Positions 21,819-33,599 of a DNA stretch of 64,000 bases are shown in pieces. The notes under the pieces are model-generated. The model saw only the letters and a program-made list of their open reading frames with translations, was not told the DNA's origin and made no database searches. The stretch is from Echinometra lucunter (taxonomy: Eukaryota; Echinodermata; Echinoidea; Camarodonta; Echinometridae): the NCBI GenBank assembly GCA_029962745.1, contig CM057159.1, forward strand, positions 28,661,898-28,725,897, read 5' to 3'. A program made the translations under genes and the position numbers. Numbering within the stretch: position 1 is the first letter of the stretch; each line of letters opens with the position of its first letter.

Positions 21819-24655
21819 AGTTAACACTTGAGAGAAGTGGAAGAGGTTGTAGAGGTAGGAAGAGTGGGTGGGGTGGTATTTGAAGGAGGGGTGTTAGAGG
21901 AAGTGAAAATAAAGGTGAGGTAATGGTTGGGATTTAGGAGTGGCGGTAGAGGTAGTAGAGGTAGTAGAGGGGGAGACTAAGGGGAGATAGGTTAGGTATT
22001 AGAGCTAGTAGAGGTTGAATGGGTGAGAGGTAAGGGCTTAGGTAGTAGATGTAGTACAGGTAGCAGAGGTAGCAGATGCAGTAAATGGAGAAGGTTAGTA
22101 GAGGTTGATGACGTAGTAGAGGTTGATGACGTAGTAGAGGTTGATGACGTAATAGAGGTTGATGACGTAGTAGAGGTAACGGGTCAAAATGGGAGGAGAG
22201 GTGGTAAACTGGGGGGTAAAGGTAGGGGAGGTAGAAGAGATACTAAAGGTAGAAGTAGTAGAAGTAAAAGGTTAGTCTGTAAGAGGGGTAGGAGAGGAGG
22301 CAGAGGTAGTGGTGCTAGTAGATGCAGTACAGGTGTGAGGGTATAGTAGAGTTGAAGTACTAGAGGAAAGATGTAAGAGGTGTAAGAGGTGGTAAACAAT
22401 GGTAGAGGGGGAAGTGCTAGGGGTAGGAGAAGTGGTGGAAGTAGAACGAGTGATGGGGGTAGTTTATGAAGGAGGGGTGTCAGGGGAAGTAAAAATACAA
22501 GTGGGCTAGTGGTTAGGAGCTGGGAGAGGTGGTAGAGGTAACATTAATTAATAGTAGTGGTAGCAGAGGTAGTTGAGCGGTAGACTAAGGGGAGTTAGGA
22601 GAGGTAGATGCAGTAGAAGTCGTAGAGGTAGTACAGTAGATGAGGTACAGGAAGAGTAGTAGCGGTAGGAGGATGTTAGTAGTATTTCAATTAGAAGAGA
22701 GAATAGACTTAGGGGGGAGGAGCGGTAACAAGGTAGGAGGGTAGTGGTGGTAGTAGTGGTAGGGGGTGTAGTAGAGGGGGTATGGGACGGAGAGGTAGCA
22801 TTGGTAGTAGAAGTATAATAGGAGAGATTGTACAGGTAGAAGTAGTTAATGCAAAGGGTATTAAGGGTACAGAGAGGTGGTAGAGGTATGGTGGGTGGAT
22901 GGGGTAGTATGACTATAAAGGAAAGGTCTTAGGGTCTTAGAGGTAGTAAAAATGAAGAAGGGTCAGTTGTGGTGAGTTAAGAGAGGTGGTAGAGGTAGTA
23001 GAGGTAGGAGGATAGTAGTGGTTGATGAAGGAGCAGAGGTGAGAGAGTTAGGAAACGTGGTAGAGTTAGTAGGGGGAGCAGGAGCAGGAGACTGCGATAG
23101 GAGAGGTAGTAGAAGGGGTAGAGGTGGGAGAGGTGGTGGAGATAGTAGACGTAGTAGAGAAGTAGAAGGGGTTTATAAGGTAGTAGAGCTAGTGGAGATA
23201 GTAGAAGAAGTATTGGTCTTAGAAGTAATAGATGTAGTGGAGTTTAAACGTAAGAGGGGTAGGACAGATAGAGTTATAGGAAGGGTAAGTGGGGAAGTGT
23301 ATAAATGAGGGGTTTTAGAGGAAGTAAAAAATATTGGAGGGGCAGTTGCGAGGAGGTAGAAGAGGTAGGAAGGTAGCAGTGGAAGTAGAGATAGGGGATA
23401 GGGTAGATGAGGTAGGAGAGATGTAGAGTTAGCAGTGGTAGCAGGAGCAGGAGGAAGAGACAGTAGAGGTAGAAGAGGGAGTAGAGGTACAGAGGTAAAG
23501 GTAAGAGGGGTAGGAGGGGTGGAGAGGTGCCAGAGGTATGAAGGATGGGTGGGGTAGTGTTGGAAGGTGTGTTAGAGGAAATAAAAATAAAAGTGGGGTA
23601 GTGGTGATTAGAGGGTTGGTAGAGTTAATAAAAGTAGGAGGGGTAGATAAGGTGATAGAGGTAAAAAAGGGGGTAGAGGTAGAAAAGGTAGTAGAGGTAG
23701 CAGAAGTAGTAGAGGTAAAAGTATGAGGGATAGGAGAGGTTGTAGAGGTATGAAGGGCTGATGGGGTAGTGTAGGAAGGATGGGTGTTAGAGGAAATAAA
23801 AATAAAGGTGGGGTAGTGGTTAGGAGTTAGGAGGGGTGGTAGATGAAATAGTGGTGGTAGAGGGGGTAGACTTAGGGGAGGTAGATCGCGACAGTAGATT
23901 AAGTAGAGGTAGTATAGCTAGTATATAGCTAGAAAAGGTAGCAGATAGAGTACATGTAAGAGAGGGAGTATATGAAGTAGATAGAGTACAGGTAGGAGGG
24001 TAGTAGATGTAGGAGAGTGGTAGTGATAGGTAAGAGTTAAGAGACGTAGGAAAGGTAGGAGTGGTAGTATAAGTAGTAGATGCAGTAGAGGTATGAGGAT
24101 AGTAGAGGTAGCTGAACTAGTAGATGGAAGAGGTGAGAGGTAAGAGAGGTAGGAGAGGAGAGGTGGTAGAGGTAGTAGAGGGGTAGATTTAGGGGAGGTA
24201 GGAGAGGTTGTAGATGTAGTAGAAGTAGTTGAGGGAGTAGAGGCAGTAAGGTAGGAGGGGTTGAAGGGGTATTAGGGTTGAAGGGTGGTAGAGGTAGTTG
24301 AATTAGAAAAGGGGGCAGACTTAGGGGAGGTAGGAGAAGTAGCACGGGTGGGAGGATAGTAGTGGTAGTGGCAGGGGTTGTAGTAGAGGGGGTAGGGGGT
24401 GGAGAGGAAGCAGAGGTAGTAGAGGTAGGAGAGATTATAGAGGTAGAAATAGTTAATCAAAAATTAATAGGGGGTATTGAGAGGTGGTAGAGGTAGGGTG
24501 GGTAGATGGGGTAGTATGATTATAAAAGAGGGGCAAGTGTGAGGAGTTAGGAGAGGTGGTAGAGGGGGCAGAGGGGGTAGAGGTAGGAGAGGTAGTGGAG
24601 GTAGTAGAAGTAGTAGAGGTAAAAAGTAAGAGGGGTAGGAGAGGTAGTAGTGGAA
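20640..24655. repeat. 4-kb G/A/T satellite of GTAGTAGAGG-type words
   Basis: The plus strand is almost free of C and made of interspersed GGTAGTAGAGGTAGGAGAGG-like words, with pure (GTA)n and (GTG)n tracts (20910-21025, 21620-21820). It includes a 21-bp tandem array at 22106-22170 (GTAGTAGAGGTTGATGAC words). The assembly breaks inside it. Confidence 0.9.
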
Positions 24656-25155
24656 NNNNNNNNNNNNNNNNNNNNNNNNNNNNNNNNNNNNNNNNNNNNN
24701 NNNNNNNNNNNNNNNNNNNNNNNNNNNNNNNNNNNNNNNNNNNNNNNNNNNNNNNNNNNNNNNNNNNNNNNNNNNNNNNNNNNNNNNNNNNNNNNNNNNN
24801 NNNNNNNNNNNNNNNNNNNNNNNNNNNNNNNNNNNNNNNNNNNNNNNNNNNNNNNNNNNNNNNNNNNNNNNNNNNNNNNNNNNNNNNNNNNNNNNNNNNN
24901 NNNNNNNNNNNNNNNNNNNNNNNNNNNNNNNNNNNNNNNNNNNNNNNNNNNNNNNNNNNNNNNNNNNNNNNNNNNNNNNNNNNNNNNNNNNNNNNNNNNN
25001 NNNNNNNNNNNNNNNNNNNNNNNNNNNNNNNNNNNNNNNNNNNNNNNNNNNNNNNNNNNNNNNNNNNNNNNNNNNNNNNNNNNNNNNNNNNNNNNNNNNN
25101 NNNNNNNNNNNNNNNNNNNNNNNNNNNNNNNNNNNNNNNNNNNNNNNNNNNNNNN
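24656..25155. other. Assembly gap of 500 N
   Basis: A run of 500 N, a placeholder size, lies between the purine-rich satellite and copy A. Confidence 0.99.
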
Positions 25156-27182
25156 TTGCCTCGCGTCTAGACGCTGATGAGTCACCATTGTTACGAAGTG
25201 TCACTTCTCTGTCGTCTGGACCAGAATGTCCACTAGTTCTATCGCTTGCTGGACCAGAATGTCCACTAGCCTCGTTATCTGGATCAGAATGTCCACTATC
25301 ATCTTCGCCAGAACCTTCACCGTCCGGTCCTTTTGGCCCAAGTCCTTGACCGATGCATATACCCTCAAGTTTGGACAATGCCTGCAGGAGATACTCGGGT
25401 ATGAGATTAATCACCGTGAACCCAGGGGCCTCTGGGAGGATATCCTGGACCTTCCCGTCAACCTATAAGGAAGACAAGGAAGAAGCACGTTACTCGACGA
25501 ATGGCTGACAAGCAGTACCAGTAAGTGATCTTGATCATGTTTATACTATCTTCTCATAACAGTGCACTTCATAATGTTCTAAAGGTAAAAGAATAGTTGA
25601 TTCAAAGAACGAAAGACTAAGATTTTTCTACTATCAGGTAGGAAGAAGTCAGCAAGGAATGGCAACCATGATCAGTTTCATCATTAGTGCGTTGGTTTCT
25701 GAAATAAAATTAGTTTAAACAGTAAATAAAGCAAAAAGGAATACAAAGTAGTGCTGTTCGTTTATCCCTCTCACACTTTTATTCAAAATGGTGGTACATA
25801 ATACTTATCTTCCCATCACAATGACCACCACTGTAAAAAAAAAAATGTATTTTTTTCACATATCAAGGAACTTGGGAGAAAAAACGGGGCTAAAAGAAAG
25901 AGCGGGTTTTTTTTCTTTCACTTGTCTTTGTAACATAGGGGTAAATAAAATGGCAACAGCAAAACAAAGTATCCCCTTTTTTTGGGGGGGGGGGGGTGGT
26001 TGTCAGAAAGTGTCAGATATTTTCCTCTACTGTTTCAAGACAGATTTCCGCCCATGCAATACGTATCCACCGTTTCCTTTTAATACCCCTATAGGTGGAG
26101 CTGGGTCGTAAATTGTTCGGCTATGAAGTACATCTTACCACTTCTCTTCCGACATTTATTTCCTCCGGGAAGTTTATGGCGTCTGTCACCGCCAGAGTTT
26201 CATTTCCGCTGGTAGCCAATCTGCAGATATTTGCTATCGCATCCTGTACATCAAACTGCATCATCTGACATGTTTGATGAGGTAAAAAAACAGAAATCAT
26301 TCAAAATGCTTAATCATCGTGACGGTGGACTGACAATGAATCTAAAGTATGATAATGCAATATTTTTTTTTGTAGAAAGAGACTCTATTTAAATGCATAA
26401 AGGAAATGGTGCAAGTACGAAATATATATATCAGCCGATTAATCTCAAAGAAGACAATTTTCTTGTTTGAAGGTGTGGAATCCATGGTGAACTAACTACG
26501 ATGATAAAGAAATACAACGTTAGTGTGTTTTCTCTTTTCTCTAAAGGCTACCTTGAAAAGCAGGCCTAGCAGGTTGAATGGGACTATACCCTGCTTTTTT
26601 ATAAAGAATACATTAAATAAAAAATAAAATAAATAGACAATTGTGTTTCCGATCTGTTATAGTTGTACAAACGCCTCCTTCAATTTAACAGATTTCTACA
26701 AATGTATGAATCTTTTTACCGTGCTGCACTTCACTGTCATATTGAAGCCCCATCCTTCCTTGGAGAAAGCACATCTTACTCCAGGAGACAAACGCAAATT
26801 AATCTGGAGAAATCAAAGATTGGAAACATTAGTAGACATGCAGAACAAACAAAAATAAATAAATAAATAAGAAAGTATTTTAAAAATCCAGTAAGCTGCT
26901 TTGACAAATGAATTTTAATGTGTTTACATCACTACAGGCATTTAATTTCATTTTTGGAGTCGCCGAAACCGCAGGCCCGTCTCCGTGGTCTGGTGGTTAA
27001 AGGCATTAGCGTTCATAGCCAAAGGACCGGAGACATTTTTTCAACCTTTGCAAAATTTCCAAAATGGTAGGACAGCTCTGGGGAACTTTGATTCATGCTA
27101 CGCTATTATTCTCTCAATTGATCTCACATGTATTTATTTCCACGAGAGTTGCCAAAGCTGTTGTATATGTTACCTGATCACA

Positions 27183-27237
<55 letters not shown>

Positions 27238-27703
27238 GAGGGGACATATTGGTATGGTGAGCTGTGCAAAAACATGTACACAATGTTACTCTTTCACGTA
27301 CTGAGTCACAAACACTCTATATAGGTGCGTCGAATAATTAAGAAACAAAATATCAAACTTCTAACTTGTGGCCCTGAAGTACGCTCGACAACAGGTCATG
27401 TGCGACGTGAATTTCGCATCCCAGGTTCTGAACTTTGCATCCCAAGTTGTGAAATTCACGACCCGCGATGCGAAATTCATGACCCGTGGCGCGAACTTTG
27501 CATCCCAGTCCTGAATTTCGCACCGCGGGTCGTGAATTTCACGACTTGGGATGCAAAGTTTACGCCACGGGTCATGAATTTCATGACCTCGGATGTGAAG
27601 TTCAGGACCCGGGATGCGAAATTCACGTCGCACATGACCTGTTGTCGAGCGTACTTCAGGGCCACCATACTCTCAGGCTACAAGGCATAAACTGTGTGGA
27701 TAC

Positions 27704-27738
<35 letters not shown>

Positions 27739-30620
27739 GGCCCACTCTCTTTCCCACTCTCCTTTCTCTCCCTCTCTCTCTCTTTTAATATATATATATA
27801 TATACATCTTTCTGGGAGCCATACGTAATACCATTCGCCCTACGGTCAACACTGTTTTAAAATCTACAGGTGTTCTTGATCCACGTATATTTGTGCCGCT
27901 CACTTCCAGAGCGGAGCCATTTTGAAAGGCTCGGGACTTGATTGACCTATCCTACCGCCGTCCCTATGATGTAAGAGCACTGATGAGTGAAACAGCGCGA
28001 GGTGTTGCCTCTTGCGTTTGAAATTTGCAGTGCTTTTGTATAAGCTCTGAAATTTAATGAATACCAAAGATATACAAATGATTAACCTTGTACACGTTGC
28101 TGATGAGGCTTCATAGATAATATCTATCAAGAGGATATTTACCAAAAAGAATTCTCAAAATGAAAACAACCTCGATTGAAAGTTTGCCATCCATTGGCAT
28201 TGGCTCTCTGAAGAAATTATTTATTTTTTAAAAATTAACTCCTTTGAAAAGCAATGCGTGCACCCCCGGTTGAAAATGGCAGCGCTCACGAAGCGCCCAC
28301 TGGTTGTGTAGTGAACGGACATACGTGGATCGAATCCCCAAATCGCAATACAAGCACAATATAAACGATTTCCTTGTAATTACAGCGAAACAAAGAATGT
28401 TTCTCAACGTACAACTACTTCTCAATTGTCAAATTAGTTTAGAATTTCCTTCCGATTTTATGCACTCATTGAGACTAACTTTCGATTCTTTAATTGTTTT
28501 TAAAACAAAACAGAGTGTCACTTTACGCATTTCCTTTCATTACTTCCTGCAGTGAGTTTACAGGCACAGTGTTTACAAACCCATTTAGAGTCTCTTGTTC
28601 TGATATATTCGGCCATCGTTCTGGCATCCATTACGTTAGAATTAGCGCCGATGGCCAGTATCTGATCCCCAACGTGTAGTTCACTTTTCAGCGTTGTCGA
28701 TTGCACACTATTTAAATCAAATTGGATAAGGAAAAATAGAAACACTCATCAGTTCATTGCCAGCAGAAATTATATCCACAAAGCAACACTCACATGCGCA
28801 ACAGCAAACTAATACAGCTATATAGAGGGTAATCAGCCGTGTATATCTGTTACGTATATTTTGTGTATGCTATGTTGCTTTCTACCAGAAATCAAAACAA
28901 ACAAACAAAGGGTATAGACTGGTTTCATACTAACTAATGTAGATCTTTAGTGTCGAGCAAAATAATTATGCAATTAAATATTTTCTTTTGGAGGACAAAA
29001 CTGCATCGTATCTAGACTTGAGTATCTACCCTCTGGAACATTTAATTCTACTTGCATATTTCTGCTGTGCCTTGGTTCATTCACTTGACTCTCAGTCATA
29101 GGCATGACGGTTCGAATCTCATTCCGGCACTTTTGCCACTCTCACCCAGGGGCTAACTGGGTACCCGGCACGATGGGCAGGCAAGTGTGGCTAAATTAGC
29201 AAGTACGCGCCCGTAAAATGGACGACTGCCCTCAAATATTCCTCAGGGAGTGAAGACTGTTAACACTAATGTGTGGAATCCATTAACTGGGATTGTTCAG
29301 TTTATACTGTTAAATCACGTTACAAGAAACCCGGTATATTATTTTTATTATGATTATTATATTCATATGAATGCCGAATCGAATGCTCAATAAGCTAGGT
29401 TCCTTTATTTCACATGCGTATTATGATACCAAAATCCAAACTTCTATACCGCTAAATTCCACATCTTTATAATACGTGGTTCGCTAATGTTATAGTAAAA
29501 TCCCATAATTAATCATCATTTTAAAGATTATTACGCAATCATCTCATTTAGCAGTACATTTTTTTCCATAGACTGCTCACTCATTTATTGATAAACAAAT
29601 TCAATCAGCGAAAGAGTTATTGATAAAAAAAAAGACACATGGAACACCCCATTCTTGAAGACGATTGGTCCAGAAATCTGCTTAAAAATATGATATGTCC
29701 GCTCTGATGTGGGGCGACTTTTTGAAAAAAAAATAAACCTTTCTTTTGCTATTCTTTTTGGAAAAAATGGGAAAGAAACTGACCAGACATGACCATTGAA
29801 GTCCACAAGAACAGTATCTAGGAGTGCCTCTTTGGGGAATAGTCCTACTGTCGGATCTCCCACCATGAACTGAGAATATCTTTGAAATCAATAGAAAAAG
29901 CACAAAATATGATGTTTGCACTTATAATCAAAATTTTGATGAATAATGATTGTATTCAGATATAATATGGTATATAAACGCGTTCATGAGACGTTGGCAA
30001 GGGTGAGTAACTCTGTGTGTGTATTTTGATGGTGAATTATCACTTCTACCATGAATAGAACATATATTTTCCTCGGTCGCCGCCATGGTCGCCGCTCTTG
30101 CTCGTATAATATTTAGATACAGGATGGTTTCGGAAAGCAAACAGATTCGGCGAGTGAGGTGACCGAATAAATATATATATATATTTCAAAATATCTTATA
30201 GGCCTATAGCGTATTTTGATGACGAAACAACACTTCTACCGTCAAGAGAGTTTGTTTTTCCTCGCTCGCTTCGCCCGCTCGTAAGATCTATTAAAACAGA
30301 GTGGTTTTGGACAGCAAACAAATTGGACCAGTTAGGTGCAAATATCGAGTCACATTTGGCAGCGAGGATTATCATTTCTTATAAGCCTATGTAGTGTACT
30401 TTTATGACAAAATAACACTTCTTTCATAACAGGAAGTGGATATTTTTGGCTCGTTCGATTCGGTCGCTTGCAAATTAAAAAAAAAAAAAACAGTAAGCTT
30501 CATAACCTATCGAGAAGCGTCATTCCCCCAAATTAAAAAAAAAAACCAAACGCTTCACGGCCCATAAACGTTCCATTAAAGTAATAACGATCCACTGCGA
30601 TGTCATTTGAAAATAATTTC

Positions 30621-30655
<35 letters not shown>

Positions 30656-32095
30656 GGGGTGGGGGTTAGATTAGACTTAGAATGCAGAATAACTGTCGGC
30701 AAATTGGGGTCACCATCGAAAAGTTTGTCGGCGAATCTAGGTCTCCCCCCCCCCATTAAAAATGACACCCCTGACCTCGACCGCAAGGTACTTCGCGCCT
30801 CGCGCTCGTGATACTGTGTCCCTAAATTAAAGTTTTCAGGGTGTGTGCTTCAGCCCCCCGCCCCCACCCCCCACTTCAGAAAAGCTTTCTACGCCTATGA
30901 AAGAGGGACAGAAATGGGAGAGGGGTGAGAGAGAGTGATAGAGATAGATTGAGAGAGAGAGAGAGAGAGAGAGATTTGAAGAGAAGGACGGAGGAAGGAG
31001 AAAGAGAGAGAGGCTGAGGGAGAGAGAGAAGGTGATATGAAGGGAGCAGATAGTAAATAATATGCTGATGTCAAACCTGAAGCCGCCTGTATCAAATGAT
31101 CTCAAACTCTCAGGTTGGGATAATTGCGAGGAACACAATGACGGAGACGACGATTTCTTCCTTGTCCTTACTTCTACATCTCCTTCAATAGGCTCCGTCA
31201 CACTTCCTTCTGAAGACATTCTGGTCATAGTATGGGCGCTAGGATTCTATGAGATATTAAACAAAACAGTATCATATACAGAAAAAGGGCATTTAGAATT
31301 ATACACATGTTGAAACGTTGGAAAGTTATTATTTTTGGTTAAAACTATGTTGCGGTTAATTAAGAATAAAAGTATGTGATTATTATAACCTTTTCACCTC
31401 TCTCTAGCACTGTGGTATATTGGTGAAGGCTTTTGAATTTTGTACGAGAGGTCCTGAGTTCAATCTTCCCTGGACATGACGTTTTACCCATATTATTTTG
31501 TCCCCCTCTCTCTACCTCTCTTCTTTCTCATAATTCCCTGCATTATTTTCTTTTTTGTTTATTCTTCCTGCAGTTTACCTATATAATTAAACTAGTGCTC
31601 TCTTAATGCAATTCAATGACATTATGGTAAATGAACATTATCAATTATTTTTCATGAACTTACTTTTTGTTGAATGTCTGCAGGTGCAGAAACCATTTTG
31701 ATAAGTTTCCTTTTATCTCTGCGTGATTTTATTTCAGTCCGTACTCTCCTGAATCCAAGAGGCCTGATGTAGTCCTGACCGACAAACTTACAGATCTCCT
31801 CCTCCCATTCATCTGTTTGTTTTCTTGAAGCATTCAAAATTAACATAATATCATCTGCTGGTAACTTCGTCATTGTGAATAAGAACTTTGGAATAGATGA
31901 ATTTCATTCGTCAAATGTTCGAAAAGCACGATAACCTCCATCCCCCCCAAACAAAAACATTAGTGGTAATTCCTCTGTAAAAATATATTGTACCAACAAT
32001 ATATTTATGTTGTATTTCTCTTTCAAAGAAAGCACTGTTCCAAGAGTAATTTGTATATTTATTCATCTATTTATTTGTTTATTTTGATAATGTAT

Positions 32096-32126
<31 letters not shown>

Positions 32127-33511
32127 CTTATTTATTTATTTATTTATTTATCTATTTATTCGTTTATTCAAACATATCTAACCAGGATAACAAGATCAGT
32201 TAAAAAATTGTTTAACATCACGAGATTTGAATGAAACTGAATATTAAATGCAAATTTACAAAAAGAGATACAACAATAACGACGAAACAATCATATACAT
32301 TCAGGGGCAGACCGGGACTGAAGTTCGGTCTAAAGCCCAGCGCACACCTTACCATCCGACTGGCTCACGACTGGTCCACGACTGAGTGAGAGGAGATGTG
32401 ACGTCACAGCTCTTGTCAGTCGTGAGTCGTAGACCAGTCAGAGGCCAGTCGGAAGGGCAGTCGGAAGGATTCGATATGTCGAATCTTCACGACTGGATCG
32501 CAAGAGATCGCAGGCTCAATCCATCTTCCAGCCAATCAGACAGCAGTATTGATATGACGTCAGAGTAGTCGGATGGGTCTGGAATCGTAAGGTATGCGGT
32601 GTCGAGGCTTACGAGTGCCCCACGATTCACCTCCCCTCATTCAGTCGTGGACCAGTCGTGAGCCAGTCGGATTGTAAGGTGTGTGCTGGGCTTTAGAGAC
32701 CGGCCCTCCCACTAAACCTACAGCATATCCTCAGCCCCTCAGACCATTATGTTGCCGGCCCTTGAGCCGACATCTCATGCGGCGCAAGAGAATAAAAATC
32801 CGCCAACTCCCTGCCGGTCCCGCCGGTGTTTCATAAAGCTGTTCGTAAATTTAGGCATGACTTTACTAACGACTGTAAAAATAAAGTGCCAAATGGCATA
32901 CCCAAAAAGTTTTCCTAGGGAGCGTTTCATGAAGAGTTTTTTCAGTGATTTTCACCGACAAATTGGCTCTCAGCCAATCAGATGCAAGGATTTCATTAAC
33001 TTATAACAATGTTGTCAGTGGAAATCATTGACAAGATTCTTCATGAAACGCTCCACTGATGTTTGAACAAAGTGTGACTGAATTTCCCATAATCTTAATT
33101 AAATTGTGGCAAAAAATATACTTTGCAATAAAAATGTTTTGTAGACATTATTTATGTTAATCTACGTCTGCAGATTTCACCTTTAGCTGATGCGATTTAT
33201 AATGAATGAGAATCCCATTTACCTTGCCATGTTCAAGTCATTCTTAAAGTCATTCTTAACTTTACGAACAGCCTTATTAAAAAGTCCCCCGGTCATATTT
33301 TTCCCGATGCTTTGCATGACTTACTTTGTATCAAACTCGATGAAGAAAGCAATCTACCTGCTGGGCCACATCCTAATACGAGTATATTGGTTCCTAGCCG
33401 TTGTTCTACAGACACCACTGTGTTCAACGAATACACAGATCCCTCCCCACCAACCGTTGTAACATTGAGGGTCCCCTTGCAAAACTCCCACTTAAGACGT
33501 TCCTTATTTCC
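25156..33511 (-). CDS. Gene 2 (copy A), partial: second copy between assembly gaps
   Basis: Exons at 33358-33511, 31664-31857, 31077-31246, 29784-29879, 28581-28707, 26139-26264 and 25156-25462 (cut by a gap) have the same lengths, splice sites and phases as copy B. The SINE-borne end and the first PH exon are absent because the contig stops on both sides. All exons shown are open. Most likely this is the other haplotype of gene 2, not a third gene. Confidence 0.7.
26979..27035 (+). pseudogene. Broken tRNA-like sequence lacking the T arm (copy A)
   Basis: It has the same acceptor, D and anticodon segments as 40298-40369, but about 15 bases covering the T stem-loop are deleted, so AAAGGACCGG runs straight into AGAC. 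An extra A is present in the D arm. Confidence 0.55.
27370..27663. repeat. 294-bp palindrome with 53-bp perfect arms (copy A)
   Basis: The arms begin GGCCCTGAAGTACGCTCGAC and match their complement for 53 bp without a mismatch. The core is built of short alternating GTGAATTTC-ACGACCCG and GATGCGAAATTC modules. It lies in the gene 2 intron between the PDZ1 core exon and the next exon. Confidence 0.8.
29062..29320 (+). mobile_element. SINE-like repeat (copy A)
   Basis: The block has a B-box-like ACGGTTCGAATCTC and GTGCC/GGCAC ends pairing around a tRNA-like head. A conserved-looking body follows, with GGGTACCCGGCACGATGGGC and CCTCAGGGAGTGAAGACTG. It lies in the intron between the two PDZ1 exons of gene 2. 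Confidence 0.5.
29985..30500. repeat. CGCTCG-palindrome repeat units (copy A)
   Basis: Three diverged tandem units, each with TTTTGATG(G/A)(T/C)GAA, CACTTCTACC, TCCTCG(C/G)TCG and a downstream GGTTT(C/T)GGA(A/C)AGCAAAC. They lie in an intron of gene 2. Confidence 0.55.
31400..31560 (+). mobile_element. Degenerate tRNA-derived SINE (copy A)
   Basis: TAGCACTGTGGTATATTGGT is A-box-like and GGTCCTGAGTTCAATCTTCC is B-box-like. It lies in the intron between the linker and PH exons of gene 2, antisense to the gene. Confidence 0.5.
32090..32160. repeat. (TTTA)n microsatellite (copy A)
   Basis: TTTA tetranucleotide repeats; copy B (46171-46230) is shorter, showing length polymorphism between the two copies. 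Confidence 0.93.
32331..32695. mobile_element. MITE with about 55-bp inverted ends, possible TA target (copy A)
   Basis: TAAAGCCCAGC...GCTGGGCTTTA ends extend inward as CACACCTTACNATCCGACTG and CACGACTGGTCCACGACTGA. The outer TA could be the target duplication of a Tc1/mariner-type element. It is gene 2 intron DNA next to the nested MITE pair. Confidence 0.7.
32823..33291. mobile_element. MITE of the TTCGTAAAGT family carrying a nested MITE (copy A)
   Basis: A diverged, inverted copy of the 1570 and 4683 elements is split at GTTTTCCT|GATG by a 136-bp insert (32919-33054) with 17-bp inverted ends GGAGCGTTTCATGAAGA. The uninterrupted copy at 4683 shows the empty site. Confidence 0.75.
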
Positions 33512-33599
33512 CTGTTGAAATTCAAAAGACAAATACAAAAAAAATAACTACAGAAAAAAATACATGCATGTTACATGCCGACTGGTTGGTGCTCACGGG

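Noticed and set aside
20317..24460. Several frames of 60-110 codons, some hydrophobic or Pro/Leu-rich
   Set aside because: They arise from pyrimidine-rich and purine-rich low-complexity DNA where stop codons are rare on one strand.
20640..24655. Regularly spaced repeats suggesting a CRISPR-like array
   Set aside because: The words drift in length and sequence and there are no unique spacers; this is a eukaryotic satellite.
27325..27690. Frames of about 90-120 codons with repeated HDPR/EFHDLG-type words on both strands
   Set aside because: They lie inside the palindrome, and the two strands give near-identical proteins because the DNA is self-complementary.
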